Assembly (NCBI GenBank): GCA_042093735.1
Contig: JBELEM010000001.1
Span: 1-64,000 of the forward strand
Source of the DNA: Hellea sp042093735
GTDB lineage: Bacteria; Pseudomonadota; Alphaproteobacteria; Caulobacterales; Maricaulaceae
Length of the DNA: 64,000 nt
Reading direction: 5' to 3'
The translations under genes and the position numbers were made by a program. The notes beneath the pieces were generated by a model. It was not told where the DNA came from. It ran no database searches and worked only from the letters and a program-made list of their open reading frames with translations. Of the stretch, positions 17,631 through 26,468 are shown piece by piece. Numbering within the stretch: the stretch's first letter is position 1; each line of letters starts with the position of its first letter.

Positions 17631-18864
17631 GCTTAAAAAATCACCCTTCGCTCCACCAGAGCTTGCCTCACTTTTACCAATAGATGGTTTTAAAATGGCT
17701 ACCGCAGAGACTGGTATAAAATATAAAAATAGAACTGACCTATGGGTTGTTTACGGCTGCCCCGGAACTCAGATCGCAGGTGTTTTTACAAAAAATCTTT
17801 GCCCAGGTTATCCAGTAGTTTGGTCTAAAGAAGCTATAACTGTAAAAAATGAGGGCCCGAGGCTTCTTTTAGTCAACTCAGGTGTTGCGAATGTTTTCGG
17901 GGGCCAAAAAGGCAAGGATGCGATTGCTAAAATAGCAGAGAGTTGTGAAAGGGTATTTGATGTTAAATCAAAGTCAGTAATTTTTGCCTCTACGGGTGTT
18001 ATAGGTGAGGCGCTGGATGCCTCAAAAATTATAAGTCACCTTCCTGATATCAATAAAAATTTATTTGATGATGGCTGGTTAAATGGCGCTGAAGCTATTA
18101 TGACAACCGATACTTACCCTAAGGTCTCAACAGCTTCAGCGGTGATTAATGGAATATCTGTAAAAATTAATGGTATTGCAAAAGGTTCAGGCATGATAGC
18201 CCCTGATATGGCGACTATGCTATCCTTTATCGCCACAGATGCTAACCTGTCTCAGTCAGTATTACAAAGCTTACTAAATTCTAATGTGCAAGATACATTT
18301 AACTCCATTACTGTAGATAGCGATACTTCTACATCTGATACATTATTATTGATGGCAAGCTGCACTGCTAATCATGATAAAGTAAACGATCCTTTAGATC
18401 CAAGCCTTGAAAGTTTTATAAAAGCACTCAACTCTGTTCTAAAGGACCTTGCCTTACAGGTTGTGAAAGACGGCGAAGGTATTTCCAAGTTTATAAAAAT
18501 CAAAATTAAAGGCGCGGTTAGTAATAGAAGTGCTAAGGCTATCGGCTTAAGCATTGCAAATTCACCTTTGGTTAAAACTGCAATTGCAGGCGAGGATGCA
18601 AATTGGGGCCGTGTAGTTATGGCAGTAGGTAAATCAGGTGAACCTGCAGAAAGGGATAAGTTATCAATTTCTATTGGGCCATATATTATAGCTGAGGGGG
18701 GTGATATATCAAAAGATTATGAAGAAAATAAAGTTTCTATATATATGCAGAGCCCAGATATAAATTTAGAAGTAGATTTGGGTTTAGGGGATGGCAAGGC
18801 AAATATATATACATGTGACTTAACACACGATTATATATCTATAAATGCTGACTACCGAAGCTAA
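17623..18864 (+). CDS. argJ: Bifunctional glutamate N-acetyltransferase / amino-acid acetyltransferase
   Basis: ArgJ makes N-acetylglutamate and recycles the acetyl group from N-acetylornithine in arginine synthesis. The start at 17623 (MTKLKKSPFAPPEL) is chosen because it matches the family N-terminus and overlaps the ppiC stop by 8 bases; an upstream in-frame ATG would run far into ppiC. The 413-residue proprotein has the self-cleavage site KGSGMIAPDMATMLSF, with the Thr after MA becoming the nucleophile of the beta chain. GEDANWGRVVMAVGKSG near the end is typical. argF and argD lie elsewhere in this window. Confidence 0.96.
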   Translation: MTKLKKSPFAPPELASLLPIDGFKMATAETGIKYKNRTDLWVVYGCPGTQIAGVFTKNLCPGYPVVWSKEAITVKNEGPRLLLVNSGVANVFGGQKGKDAIAKIAESCERVFDVKSKSVIFASTGVIGEALDASKIISHLPDINKNLFDDGWLNGAEAIMTTDTYPKVSTASAVINGISVKINGIAKGSGMIAPDMATMLSFIATDANLSQSVLQSLLNSNVQDTFNSITVDSDTSTSDTLLLMASCTANHDKVNDPLDPSLESFIKALNSVLKDLALQVVKDGEGISKFIKIKIKGAVSNRSAKAIGLSIANSPLVKTAIAGEDANWGRVVMAVGKSGEPAERDKLSISIGPYIIAEGGDISKDYEENKVSIYMQSPDINLEVDLGLGDGKANIYTCDLTHDYISINADYRS

Positions 18865-18896
18865 ATATTTCAATAGTGTTTATTTAGGATACAATA

Positions 18897-18944
18897 ATGA
18901 CAATATTAGCTAAAGATTTTTATGAATATAACGGATTTGTATAA
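18897..18944 (+). CDS. 15-codon leader ORF in frame with and abutting mutT
   Basis: An ATG preceded by AGGATA at ribosome-site spacing opens a 15-residue ORF (MTILAKDFYEYNGFV). Its TAA is directly followed, in the same frame, by the mutT ATG, which lacks a strong ribosome site of its own. Translation of mutT may be coupled to this leader by reinitiation. Chance cannot be ruled out for so short an ORF. Confidence 0.35.
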   Translation: MTILAKDFYEYNGFV

Positions 18945-19364
18945 ATGACTATGTATGTGGCTGCATGCGCATTGATTGACCCCGATGGTAGAATACTAAT
19001 TGCTAGAAGACCTAAAAATAAACCCCACCCTCAATTATGGGAATTCCCTGGAGGTAAAATCGAAGACGGTGAAACGCCTGAGAAAACAATTGTTCGAGAA
19101 TTACGAGAAGAATTAAACGTAGACCCGTGTGAGAGCTGTTTGCAACCTTTTTCCTTTGTGTCTCATTCCTATGAAAAATTTAATATATTAATGGTTCTTT
19201 ATATCTGTAGACAATGGGATGGATTTGTAAAAGCTTGTGAGGGGCAGACTTTAAAGTGGGTTTTCCCAGATAAACTTGAAGATTATGAGTTGGTTGAAGC
19301 AGATATTTCTTTAGCAAAAGAACTCCGTGACAGACTCCCAGTGGGTAAAAGGTTCTTAAAATAA
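18945..19364 (+). CDS. mutT: 8-oxo-dGTP diphosphatase (MutT, Nudix)
   Basis: It hydrolyses oxidised guanine nucleotides so that they are not misincorporated into DNA. The 139-residue protein carries a full Nudix box, GGKIEDGETPEKTIVREL then REEL, within G-x5-E-x7-REUxEExGU. The IARRPKNKPHPQLWEFPGG substrate-side motif is typical of MutT proper. It follows argJ after 80 bases, an arrangement seen in many alphaproteobacteria (secA / ppiC-argJ-mutT). Confidence 0.93.
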   Translation: MTMYVAACALIDPDGRILIARRPKNKPHPQLWEFPGGKIEDGETPEKTIVRELREELNVDPCESCLQPFSFVSHSYEKFNILMVLYICRQWDGFVKACEGQTLKWVFPDKLEDYELVEADISLAKELRDRLPVGKRFLK

Positions 19365-19366
19365 CT

Positions 19367-20200
19367 TCATTTATTTTTGTTAAAAAGAGTCTCGAAGTTA
19401 ATTTTAGGGGGGCCAGGTTTCAGTGGTTTTTGTTGGCTTATGTGAGGGACCCAGCCAGTTAGCCACAATATTTCAAATGAACATTTTAATTTACCATCTT
19501 TCCTTGAGTGAGAACTTAAATAGTTTTTGGTTAGGGAATTTATATAAGTCTTCGTGAGGATTTGTTTACTTTTGCTGTTTAATACATTCGTTTCCCCAAG
19601 GTCTCTCAAGTCATTAATTAGGCGATTTAAGTTACTATAATTTACTGTTATTCTGTCGCTATCTACGACAGGTTGGTTATAGCCAGACCTAACCAATAAT
19701 TCCGCCGCTTGTTTATATGTTGTCATCGGGTAGATATGTGGCGTTAGGCCACCATATATTTCGTTATCAGTTTTATAAAAAACCTGTCTTAATTCAGTTA
19801 GAGTATTACCGCCAAACATAGCTGCTATAAATAATCCGTCTGGCTTAAGGTTTTTGTATATTTTGATCAGTACTTCAGCAACATTATCTTCTGTTTGTAG
19901 CCTTAAAAGAGAAATAACTATGTTAAAATTACCTCTCTCGTTTAATTCTGTAATACTATTTATGCATTCAATTCTGTTATATTTACCCTTTGGCAAGGCT
20001 TTTTTTAGCTGACCTTCCAATGAGTCTGCACCAATAATTAAAATTGAGTCAAAATTTCTATTTACACCAATTATTCTTTCTACGACATCATCAATACAGC
20101 GATTTATTAGCCAAGACTGCTCTCTTTTGCCAGCGCGCGCGCGCCTAAGTGCAATTAATTTAGTATTAAAAATTTTTTCAGTAGTAGAGACATGCTTCAT
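19367..20200 (-). CDS. Class I SAM-dependent methyltransferase, BioC/NDUFAF5-like
   Basis: A 277-residue methyltransferase-fold protein. A weak SAM-binding region (SILIIGADSLEG, then NFNIVISLLRLQ, corresponding to motif I and the post-motif DLVISLLSLQ of the family) is followed by LKPDGLFIAAMFGGNTLTELRQ, characteristic of the alphaproteobacterial relatives of the mitochondrial complex I factor NDUFAF5 and of BioC. Motif I lacks the usual GxGxG, which may weaken SAM binding. It converges on mutT with a 2-base gap and is divergent from grxC, the usual alphaproteobacterial place. Either a complex I assembly hydroxylase-like role or another methyltransferase role is possible. Confidence 0.85.
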   Translation of the reverse strand: MKHVSTTEKIFNTKLIALRRARAGKREQSWLINRCIDDVVERIIGVNRNFDSILIIGADSLEGQLKKALPKGKYNRIECINSITELNERGNFNIVISLLRLQTEDNVAEVLIKIYKNLKPDGLFIAAMFGGNTLTELRQVFYKTDNEIYGGLTPHIYPMTTYKQAAELLVRSGYNQPVVDSDRITVNYSNLNRLINDLRDLGETNVLNSKSKQILTKTYINSLTKNYLSSHSRKDGKLKCSFEILWLTGWVPHISQQKPLKPGPPKINFETLFNKNK

Positions 20201-20302
20201 GAAAAATATCTAATTTGTTTGATTAGCTAAAACTATTAAACTTGTTTAGAGGCTAATTTCTAGTATGTAAAAGAACAATTTTAATTTCGAGAAGGTACTG
20301 CT

Positions 20303-20557
20303 GTGGTTAAAATAGAAATATATACTAAAATGATGTGCCCTTTTTGCTGGAGAGCAAAGCACTTGCTTGATTCGAAGGGTGTTATTTACGAAGAAATACC
20401 TGCTTATTTAGATAAAAAAATCAGAGATAGAATGCGAGAAAGGTCCTTTGGTGCGAATACCTTTCCGCAGATCTTTATAGGCGGGCAGCATATCGGCGGC
20501 TGCGATGATCTTCATGCATTAGAGGCAGATGGTAAATTAGATGGATTATTAGTTTGA
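20303..20557 (+). CDS. grxC: Glutaredoxin 3 family protein
   Basis: A small thiol-disulfide oxidoreductase that uses glutathione. It starts with GTG and encodes 84 residues with active site CPFC (Cys12 and Cys15), a variant of the usual CPYC. The TFPQIFIGGQHIGGCDDLHALE motif carries the cis-proline and glutathione-binding region of Grx3. Its stop overlaps the nitrilase ATG (TGATG), so the grxC-nitrilase-DUF1178 genes form a coupled operon. Confidence 0.93.
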   Translation: MVKIEIYTKMMCPFCWRAKHLLDSKGVIYEEIPAYLDKKIRDRMRERSFGANTFPQIFIGGQHIGGCDDLHALEADGKLDGLLV

Positions 20558-21369
20558 TGCGAGTTGGAGTTATCCAATTATGCTCAGGAGCAGATATCGA
20601 TTGTAATCTGAAAGAAGTTGAGTATTTCATAAGAGCCGCAGCAAGCGGTGGTGCTGAATTAATTGTAACGCCAGAAATGACACACATAGTTCAGCGTAAC
20701 CCTCAAAAACTGCTTAAAAGTATATATAAAGAATCTGAGGACCCGGGGGTCAATCTTTTCAGTGCACTAGCTAAAGAGCTTTCAGTGAATATACTTATTG
20801 GTTCACTTGCGATAAAAGCAAACCCTAATAAAGCAGTAAATCGTTCTTTTCTGTTTGATGCTAAAGGAGCAATAAAAGCTAGATACGACAAGATTCACCT
20901 TTTTGATGTTAAGGTCTCCAAAGACGAGATTTGGAAAGAATCAAATTTATTTAAAGCAGGAGGCACGCCCGTGATAGTTGATGTAAAGTCTGCAAGAATT
21001 GGCCTCTCCATATGTTATGACTTAAGGTTTCCATATCTCTACAGAGGCTATGCTCAATCGAATGCCAATATACTATCAATACCGGCGGCTTTTACAGTTC
21101 CCACAGGTAAAGCGCATTGGGAAGTATTATTAAGAGCTAGAGCTATTGAAAATGGGGCTTTTGTAATAGCTCCAGCTCAGGTTGGGCTTCATGAGGATGG
21201 AAGAAGCACTTATGGAAATTCAATGATAATAGGGCCATGGGGTAATATTTTATCAGCTATCGATAACAAACGAGCTGACTATTTGTGTTGTGATATCGAC
21301 TTACGAGACGTAAATGAGGTTAGAAAAAATATACCCTCTTTATCCCATAGCGTGAGCTTAAAGTCATGA
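20557..21369 (+). CDS. Nitrilase-superfamily carbon-nitrogen hydrolase (Nit1/Nit2-like)
   Basis: A 270-residue amidase-like enzyme. The catalytic Glu-Lys-Cys triad is visible: E40 (TPEMTH), K112 (RYDKIHLFD) and C153 (SICYDLRFP). Close relatives (Nit1, YbeM) remove deaminated glutathione or related dicarboxylic amides; the neighbouring glutaredoxin fits a glutathione link, but this is inference. The ATG at 20557 is chosen over a TTG one codon earlier. The stop overlaps DUF1178 by 4 bases. Confidence 0.92.
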   Translation: MRVGVIQLCSGADIDCNLKEVEYFIRAAASGGAELIVTPEMTHIVQRNPQKLLKSIYKESEDPGVNLFSALAKELSVNILIGSLAIKANPNKAVNRSFLFDAKGAIKARYDKIHLFDVKVSKDEIWKESNLFKAGGTPVIVDVKSARIGLSICYDLRFPYLYRGYAQSNANILSIPAAFTVPTGKAHWEVLLRARAIENGAFVIAPAQVGLHEDGRSTYGNSMIIGPWGNILSAIDNKRADYLCCDIDLRDVNEVRKNIPSLSHSVSLKS

Positions 21370-21806
21370 TTAAGTATAGTCTTATTTGCTCTGAAAAACA
21401 TGAATTTGAGGCATGGTTTTCTAATTCTTCCGATTACGATGTGCAGAAAAGTAAACTGCTAATAAGTTGCCCCTATTGCAGCTCAACAAAAATTGAGAAA
21501 GCGATTATGGCGCCCAATATATCTAGTTCACGAAAAAAAGAAGAGATTAATATGAAAAAAAACCATAACATCTCAGATTTGAATTCGATTATTGGAAAAT
21601 TAAGACAGCATATAAAAGATAAATTTGAATATGTCGGAGATAAATTTCCAGAAGAAGCAAGAGCCATTCACTATGGTGAAAAGGAGGAACGGAAAATTTA
21701 TGGGGAAGCTAGCTTGGATGAGGCGAAAAACCTTCACGATGAAGGTATTTCTTTGTCTGCAATACCAGAACTAGCCTCTCCTAAAAATAAGAAAAAACTG
21801 AACTAA
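21366..21806 (+). CDS. DUF1178 family protein
   Basis: A 146-residue conserved proteobacterial protein. It begins MIKYSLICSEKHEFEAWFSNSSDYD and has a CPYC pair, so C8/C36/C39-type cysteines could hold a zinc ion in a small N-terminal ribbon. The C-terminal half, with PEEARAIHYGEKEERKIYGEA, is the family's signature block. It is the last gene of grxC-nitrilase-DUF1178, in its common alphaproteobacterial position beside ubiG. The function is unknown. Confidence 0.9.
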   Translation: MIKYSLICSEKHEFEAWFSNSSDYDVQKSKLLISCPYCSSTKIEKAIMAPNISSSRKKEEINMKKNHNISDLNSIIGKLRQHIKDKFEYVGDKFPEEARAIHYGEKEERKIYGEASLDEAKNLHDEGISLSAIPELASPKNKKKLN

Positions 21807-21808
21807 CT

Positions 21809-22573
21809 TTATTTAGTTGCTATTGTTATATAATTTATTCTGAGGTCATCTGAAAAACTCCACATATTCTTAAAGGGATTGAGTGTCATTCCTATGCAGG
21901 GTCTGGGCAGCAAGCCTGCATCTTTTAACCATCTTTGAATTTCATCTGGCGTAACAAATTTATTGTATTGATGGGTGCCTTTTGGAAGCCATCGTAAAAT
22001 ATATTCAGCTCCTAAAATAGCAAAAGTAAAGGCCTTAAAGGTTCGGTTTATTGTGGAACAAAAAAGTATCCCTCCATCTGAGAGCATAGCTCCACAATTT
22101 TTTATAAACTCCGCCTGATTTTTAACATGTTCGATAACCTCCATATTAAGTACTACATCATATTTCGTATTGCTTGAAAGAACTAATTCCTCAATAGTCC
22201 CATGCAGATAATTTATATTTAGACCCATTTTTTTCGAGTGAATTTCTGCTGTTTTTATGTTGCGTTCAAGTGCGTCAACTCCGGTCATTATAGCGCCTAG
22301 CTGAGTTAATGGTTCGCATAGCAAACCTCCCCCGCAGCCTATATCTAGTATTTGCAACCCTTTGAGCGGTAGATTACTTTTCGGGTCTCGGTGAAAAAAC
22401 TCGCAGAGGTTTTCAATTATTAACTCTAACCTAGCACCATTCATTACATGTAACGGTTTAAATGGTCCTTCTGGGTCCCACCAATCATTAGCCATTCTTA
22501 AAAAACTTGCCATTTCGTCTGGATCAACAGATTCTTTCAAAGGTAACTCAGGCAATATTTTATTTTTTTTCAT
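21809..22573 (-). CDS. ubiG: Ubiquinone biosynthesis O-methyltransferase UbiG
   Basis: It catalyses both O-methylations in ubiquinone synthesis. The start at 22573 (MKKNKILPEL) is chosen because AGGAGT sits just before it; the open frame extends 27 codons further but without a ribosome site. The 254-residue protein has the UbiG N-terminal block MASFLRMANDWWDPEGPFKPLHVMN, SAM motif LDIGCGGGLLCEPL, and VVLNMEVIEHVKN with HQYNKFVTPDE. It converges on DUF1178 and is divergent from lysC. Confidence 0.96.
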   Translation of the reverse strand: MKKNKILPELPLKESVDPDEMASFLRMANDWWDPEGPFKPLHVMNGARLELIIENLCEFFHRDPKSNLPLKGLQILDIGCGGGLLCEPLTQLGAIMTGVDALERNIKTAEIHSKKMGLNINYLHGTIEELVLSSNTKYDVVLNMEVIEHVKNQAEFIKNCGAMLSDGGILFCSTINRTFKAFTFAILGAEYILRWLPKGTHQYNKFVTPDEIQRWLKDAGLLPRPCIGMTLNPFKNMWSFSDDLRINYITIATK

Positions 22574-22765
22574 TTTTACTCCTAGCATAAAAGGGCTTAA
22601 TGGAATTACGTTTATGTATGAATATAGGACGGTTTTTTTAAAACGGTAAATCAATAATATTTAAACTATGTTATTTTATTTGTGTTTATAGAGCATTTTT
22701 AAAATCTCTACACTTGTAATATCGGCTTAGCCCAGTAAAAAGCTTATGGATTAAAGGAAAGTCTA

Positions 22766-24046
22766 ATGGGTCGAATAGTCATGAAGTTTGGCGGCACGTC
22801 AGTCGGTTGCTTAGATAGGATCCGGCATGTTTCTAGGCTTGTAGAATCTGAAGTAAATTCTGGCAATGAGGTAGCTGTTGTCGTTTCGGCCATGTCTGGC
22901 GAAACAAACAAGCTTATATCTTTAGTGGATGAATTGGACTCTGATGAGTTCAAGCAAGGACAAATAACGGGTGGTGATATTAATGATGAGTACGATTCAA
23001 TCGTAGCAACCGGAGAGCAAGTGACTTCAGGTCTTTTAGCTATAGCCTTAAGACGCCGAGGTGTTAACGCCCGATCTTGGTTGGGCTGGCAAGTTCCTTT
23101 TAGAACAGATAAATCTCATTCGAAGGCTAGAATTTCTAAAATTGAATGTTCAGAAGTGGGAATATCCATGAAGCAGGGTAACGTTGCTGTCGTTGCGGGG
23201 TTTCAAGGGATTAGCGATGATCGAAGAATCTCAACTCTTGGCCGCGGGGGGTCTGATACTTCAGCTGTTGCATTAGCTGTGGCGTTAAAGGCAGATAGGT
23301 GCGATATTTATACTGATGTTGATGGAATTTATACAACGGACCCAAGAATAGCCAAGGATGCTAGGCGCCTGAACTACATCGCATTTGAAGAGATGTTGGA
23401 ATTAGCTTCACTAGGAGCAAAAGTTCTCCAGACACGATCTGTGGAGCTAGCAATGAATAATAATTTACCCTTACGTGTTTTGACGTCAATGGTGGAATCT
23501 GGAATACCAAATCCAGGAACTTTAGTATGCAATGAGGATAAAAATATGGAAGAAAGAGTAGTGTCTGGAGTTGCTTATTCGCGTGATGAGGCGCAAATAA
23601 CACTCTTAAATTTAGCAGATAAGCCAGGAATGGTCGCTAAAGTTTGTTCTACAATGGCTAATGCTAACATAAGTGTAGACATGATAGTCCAAGGAATATC
23701 TCGCTCTGATAATGCAGCTAATTTAACTTTTACAATAGGTAAACGCGATTTAAATGCTGCACTTGAAGCACTGAAGAGTTCCAAAGAGTCAATAGGATTT
23801 AATAACATAAAGTTTGACGAAAATGTAACTAAAGTTTCTGTTGTAGGCATAGGTATGCGTAGCCACACGGGCGTAGCGCAAACAATGTTTGAGGCCCTGG
23901 CGGAGCGAGGTATTAACATTGCTGTAATTGCGACTTCGGAAATAAAGATTTCTGTCCTGATTGATGCTGAATATACGGAGCTAGCTGTCAGAGCACTTCA
24001 TAGCGCTTTTAAGCTGCACGAGAAAAGAGCTAACCCCCAGACTTAG
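22766..24046 (+). CDS. lysC: Aspartate kinase
   Basis: It phosphorylates aspartate as the entry to lysine, threonine, methionine and diaminopimelate synthesis. The 426-residue protein starts MGRIVMKFGGTSVG, with the kinase motif KFGGTSV, followed by GRGGSDTSAVALA and DRCDIYTDVDGIYTTDPR. Two ACT domains at the C-terminus (about 280-345 and 358-420) give feedback control by amino acids. AAAGGAAAG upstream is a good ribosome site. dapF, a later enzyme of the same pathway, is at 37.9 kb. Its last 4 bases overlap the SdhAF4 gene on the other strand. Confidence 0.96.
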   Translation: MGRIVMKFGGTSVGCLDRIRHVSRLVESEVNSGNEVAVVVSAMSGETNKLISLVDELDSDEFKQGQITGGDINDEYDSIVATGEQVTSGLLAIALRRRGVNARSWLGWQVPFRTDKSHSKARISKIECSEVGISMKQGNVAVVAGFQGISDDRRISTLGRGGSDTSAVALAVALKADRCDIYTDVDGIYTTDPRIAKDARRLNYIAFEEMLELASLGAKVLQTRSVELAMNNNLPLRVLTSMVESGIPNPGTLVCNEDKNMEERVVSGVAYSRDEAQITLLNLADKPGMVAKVCSTMANANISVDMIVQGISRSDNAANLTFTIGKRDLNAALEALKSSKESIGFNNIKFDENVTKVSVVGIGMRSHTGVAQTMFEALAERGINIAVIATSEIKISVLIDAEYTELAVRALHSAFKLHEKRANPQT

Positions 24047-24243
24047 AAGTCATAGGCAATGCCATTGCGTTCCCAGTCACCATAACGAGTTGGTTCTGCC
24101 CCTTTAGGCCCGCCCTTTTCTTTCTCTAATTCAGCCTCTTTTTTGTGCCGAAGTTTGCGACGCTCTTCTGCCTCTTTTAATGCTCTTTGCGCAGCTGGGC
24201 TGATAACCCTGTCAGAGTTTTTGATTGCTTGGTTGTCGTTCAT
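24043..24243 (-). CDS. Succinate dehydrogenase assembly factor 4 homologue (DUF1674)
   Basis: A 66-residue protein with the DUF1674/SDHAF4 C-terminal signature: GGPKGAEPTRYGDWERNG followed by IAYDF at the end. The mitochondrial homologue binds flavinylated SdhA during complex II assembly. The N-terminal half is a charged helix (AQRALKEAEERRKLRHKKEAELE). It sits in its usual alphaproteobacterial place beside rsmB and converges on lysC with a 4-base overlap. A role in succinate dehydrogenase assembly is inferred from the family. Confidence 0.9.
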   Translation of the reverse strand: MNDNQAIKNSDRVISPAAQRALKEAEERRKLRHKKEAELEKEKGGPKGAEPTRYGDWERNGIAYDF

Positions 24244-24336
24244 AATATTAGAAACTATACTAATTTAATTTAATTTAAACAATTAAAATACTTTCATACT
24301 AGTTAACAAAACTAAAATATAATGTATTGGCACCAT

Positions 24337-25671
24337 ATGAAAAACAGAAATCACACTATCGATCGAAAAAAAATTATCGAAACTAATTCAGTTGTTTCAA
24401 GGAGGCTGGCTGCTTTGTGTGTTAAAGAGGTAATGGATAATAACTTGCCATTACAACAAGTTATATCTTCACAAAAAGATTACGCGACCTTAGAGAGTCG
24501 GGATAGAGCATTCGTCAGGTTAATTGTTGCTACTACTTTTAGAAGAATGGGCCAAATAAATTCAGTTCTTAAACCTTTTTTGCGTCAAACTCCTCCTAAA
24601 TTTATTTATGCAGCATTACAAACAGCTACGGCGCAAATTATATATCTTGGAACACCTCCGCATGCTGCGGTAGGAGAAACAGTAGCCATGCTTAAAGGCA
24701 GAAATTCGTCAAAAGGGTTCGCTAATTTAACTAATGCTATTTTGCGTAAAGTGGTGGATTCTGGCAGCAAATTAGCTGTTCAGGAACCACCCAAAATAAA
24801 CATTCCGCCATGGCTTTTAGGAGAGTGGGAGTCTGATTATGGACGACAAGCTTGTCGCAAATTTAGTATTCAGCTAACACAAGAACCACCCCTTGATGTT
24901 ACAGTAAAGTCGAATGAAAAAATGTGGGCTCATAAGTTGGAAGGCAAGCCAATAGCTAGAAATACTGTGAGACTAAAAAAAATTGGTGACATAACAGAGT
25001 TAGAAGGATTTTCCGAGGGTGTGTGGTGGGCTCAAGATGTAGCAGCAAGTATACCTGTTAGATTGTTGGGGTCTCTATCTGGGAAAAGGGTTCTAGATAT
25101 GTGTGCCGCGCCTGGAGGAAAAACAATGCAGCTAATTTCCATGGGAGCTGAGGTCACAGCATTGGATAGGTCTATATCTCGACTTGAGAGGGTAAAGGAA
25201 AATTTGAAAAGAACTAATTTATCAGCTCACATAATATGCCGAGACGCATTAGAATGGACACTTAGTGATGATTTATTTGATTCAGTACTCCTAGATGCTC
25301 CATGCACAGCTACAGGCACCTTTCGCCGTCATCCGGATGTTTTGTATAATAGAAAGCCAAAAGACCTCTCAAATCTGATTAAAATACAAGATCAATTGCT
25401 TTCTAAGTCGGCCAGTTTTGTTAAACCTGGCGGCACACTTATTTATTCAACGTGTTCTTTATTATTAGCAGAGGGAAAACCCCGAATTGATAAGTTTTTA
25501 AAAAGAAACCCTCACTTTTCCTTGGAGGTTATAACAAAAATTAGTGGATTAGATTTGCCTCCAAGTGCTTTTGAAGGCGGCTTTATAAGAACGCTCCCTC
25601 ATTATTTATCAGAAGAGGGCGGAATGGATGGGTTTTTTATTGCCAAAATGAAAAGGTTGAACAATAGTTAA
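24337..25671 (+). CDS. rsmB: 16S rRNA m5C967 methyltransferase-type protein RsmB (Sun/Fmu)
   Basis: It methylates cytosine in 16S rRNA. An N-terminal NusB-like RNA-binding domain (about residues 15-150) is followed by a SAM domain with VLDMCAAPGGKTMQL, DAPCTATGTFRRHPD and the catalytic YSTCSLL. About 444 residues. The start is uncertain: an ATG at 24322 overlaps a TATAAT hexamer (24318-24323), which would place transcription start downstream of it, so I prefer the ATG at 24337. No Shine-Dalgarno is seen for either. The DUF1674 / rsmB / rpe order is typical of alphaproteobacteria. Confidence 0.93.
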   Translation: MKNRNHTIDRKKIIETNSVVSRRLAALCVKEVMDNNLPLQQVISSQKDYATLESRDRAFVRLIVATTFRRMGQINSVLKPFLRQTPPKFIYAALQTATAQIIYLGTPPHAAVGETVAMLKGRNSSKGFANLTNAILRKVVDSGSKLAVQEPPKINIPPWLLGEWESDYGRQACRKFSIQLTQEPPLDVTVKSNEKMWAHKLEGKPIARNTVRLKKIGDITELEGFSEGVWWAQDVAASIPVRLLGSLSGKRVLDMCAAPGGKTMQLISMGAEVTALDRSISRLERVKENLKRTNLSAHIICRDALEWTLSDDLFDSVLLDAPCTATGTFRRHPDVLYNRKPKDLSNLIKIQDQLLSKSASFVKPGGTLIYSTCSLLLAEGKPRIDKFLKRNPHFSLEVITKISGLDLPPSAFEGGFIRTLPHYLSEEGGMDGFFIAKMKRLNNS

Positions 25672-25767
25672 AATTGTATAATCAACCGGGTTGCTTGGGC
25701 ACCAGTAAAATTACTTGAATGCTTTAGTTTACTTGCGTGTAAGGCCATCGGCTGATAACAGCGAAAC

Positions 25768-26436
25768 ATGACTCAAGAAACATTGATATCTCCATCCATA
25801 TTGTCTGCTGATTTTTCAGACCTAGGAAAAGAAATTGAGGCAATTGATAAAGCTGGCGCAGATATGATTCATATTGATGTCATGGATGGCCATTATGTAC
25901 CTAATTTAACAATAGGCCCTATGGTAGTAAAAGCTATTAGGTCACGAACAGATAAACCTTTTGATGTTCATCTGATGGTTACGCCTGTAGATTATTTGAT
26001 AGAGCCTTTTATTAAGGCGGGTGCTAATTATATAAGCATACACCCTGATGCGGGGCCTCATACACATAGAACTCTCCAAGCTATAAAAGCAGGTGGAGCA
26101 AAGGCAGGAATTGTTTTAAACCCCGGAAATCACCCAGATATTGTTGACCCATTAATTGAGGAACTAGATTTAATATTAGTGATGAGTGTTAACCCAGGAT
26201 TTGGCGGCCAAAGTTTTATTCATTCTCAATTAGATAAAATTAGAATTTTAGCGGATAAAATTAAATCATCTGGCAGAGATATAATACTGGAAGTTGATGG
26301 CGGCGTAAATCCTGATACTGCTCAGCTTTGTATTAACTCTGGAGCGACTGCACTTGTTGCTGGGAGTGCTGTTTTTAAGGGTAAAGGTAATTATGCAGAG
26401 AATATATTATCCCTTCGTAAAAAAAATAAAAATTAG
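25768..26436 (+). CDS. rpe: Ribulose-phosphate 3-epimerase
   Basis: It interconverts ribulose-5-phosphate and xylulose-5-phosphate in the pentose phosphate pathway. The 222-residue TIM barrel shows SPSILSADFSDLGKEI, the metal-binding HIDVMDGHYVPNLTIG, DVHLMV, MSVNPGFGGQSFI and LEVDGGVN. It stands between rsmB and the heparinase gene on the same strand. Confidence 0.97.
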   Translation: MTQETLISPSILSADFSDLGKEIEAIDKAGADMIHIDVMDGHYVPNLTIGPMVVKAIRSRTDKPFDVHLMVTPVDYLIEPFIKAGANYISIHPDAGPHTHRTLQAIKAGGAKAGIVLNPGNHPDIVDPLIEELDLILVMSVNPGFGGQSFIHSQLDKIRILADKIKSSGRDIILEVDGGVNPDTAQLCINSGATALVAGSAVFKGKGNYAENILSLRKKNKN

Positions 26437-26468
26437 CACTATGACTAAGCGTTTAATTTGAAATTGTT

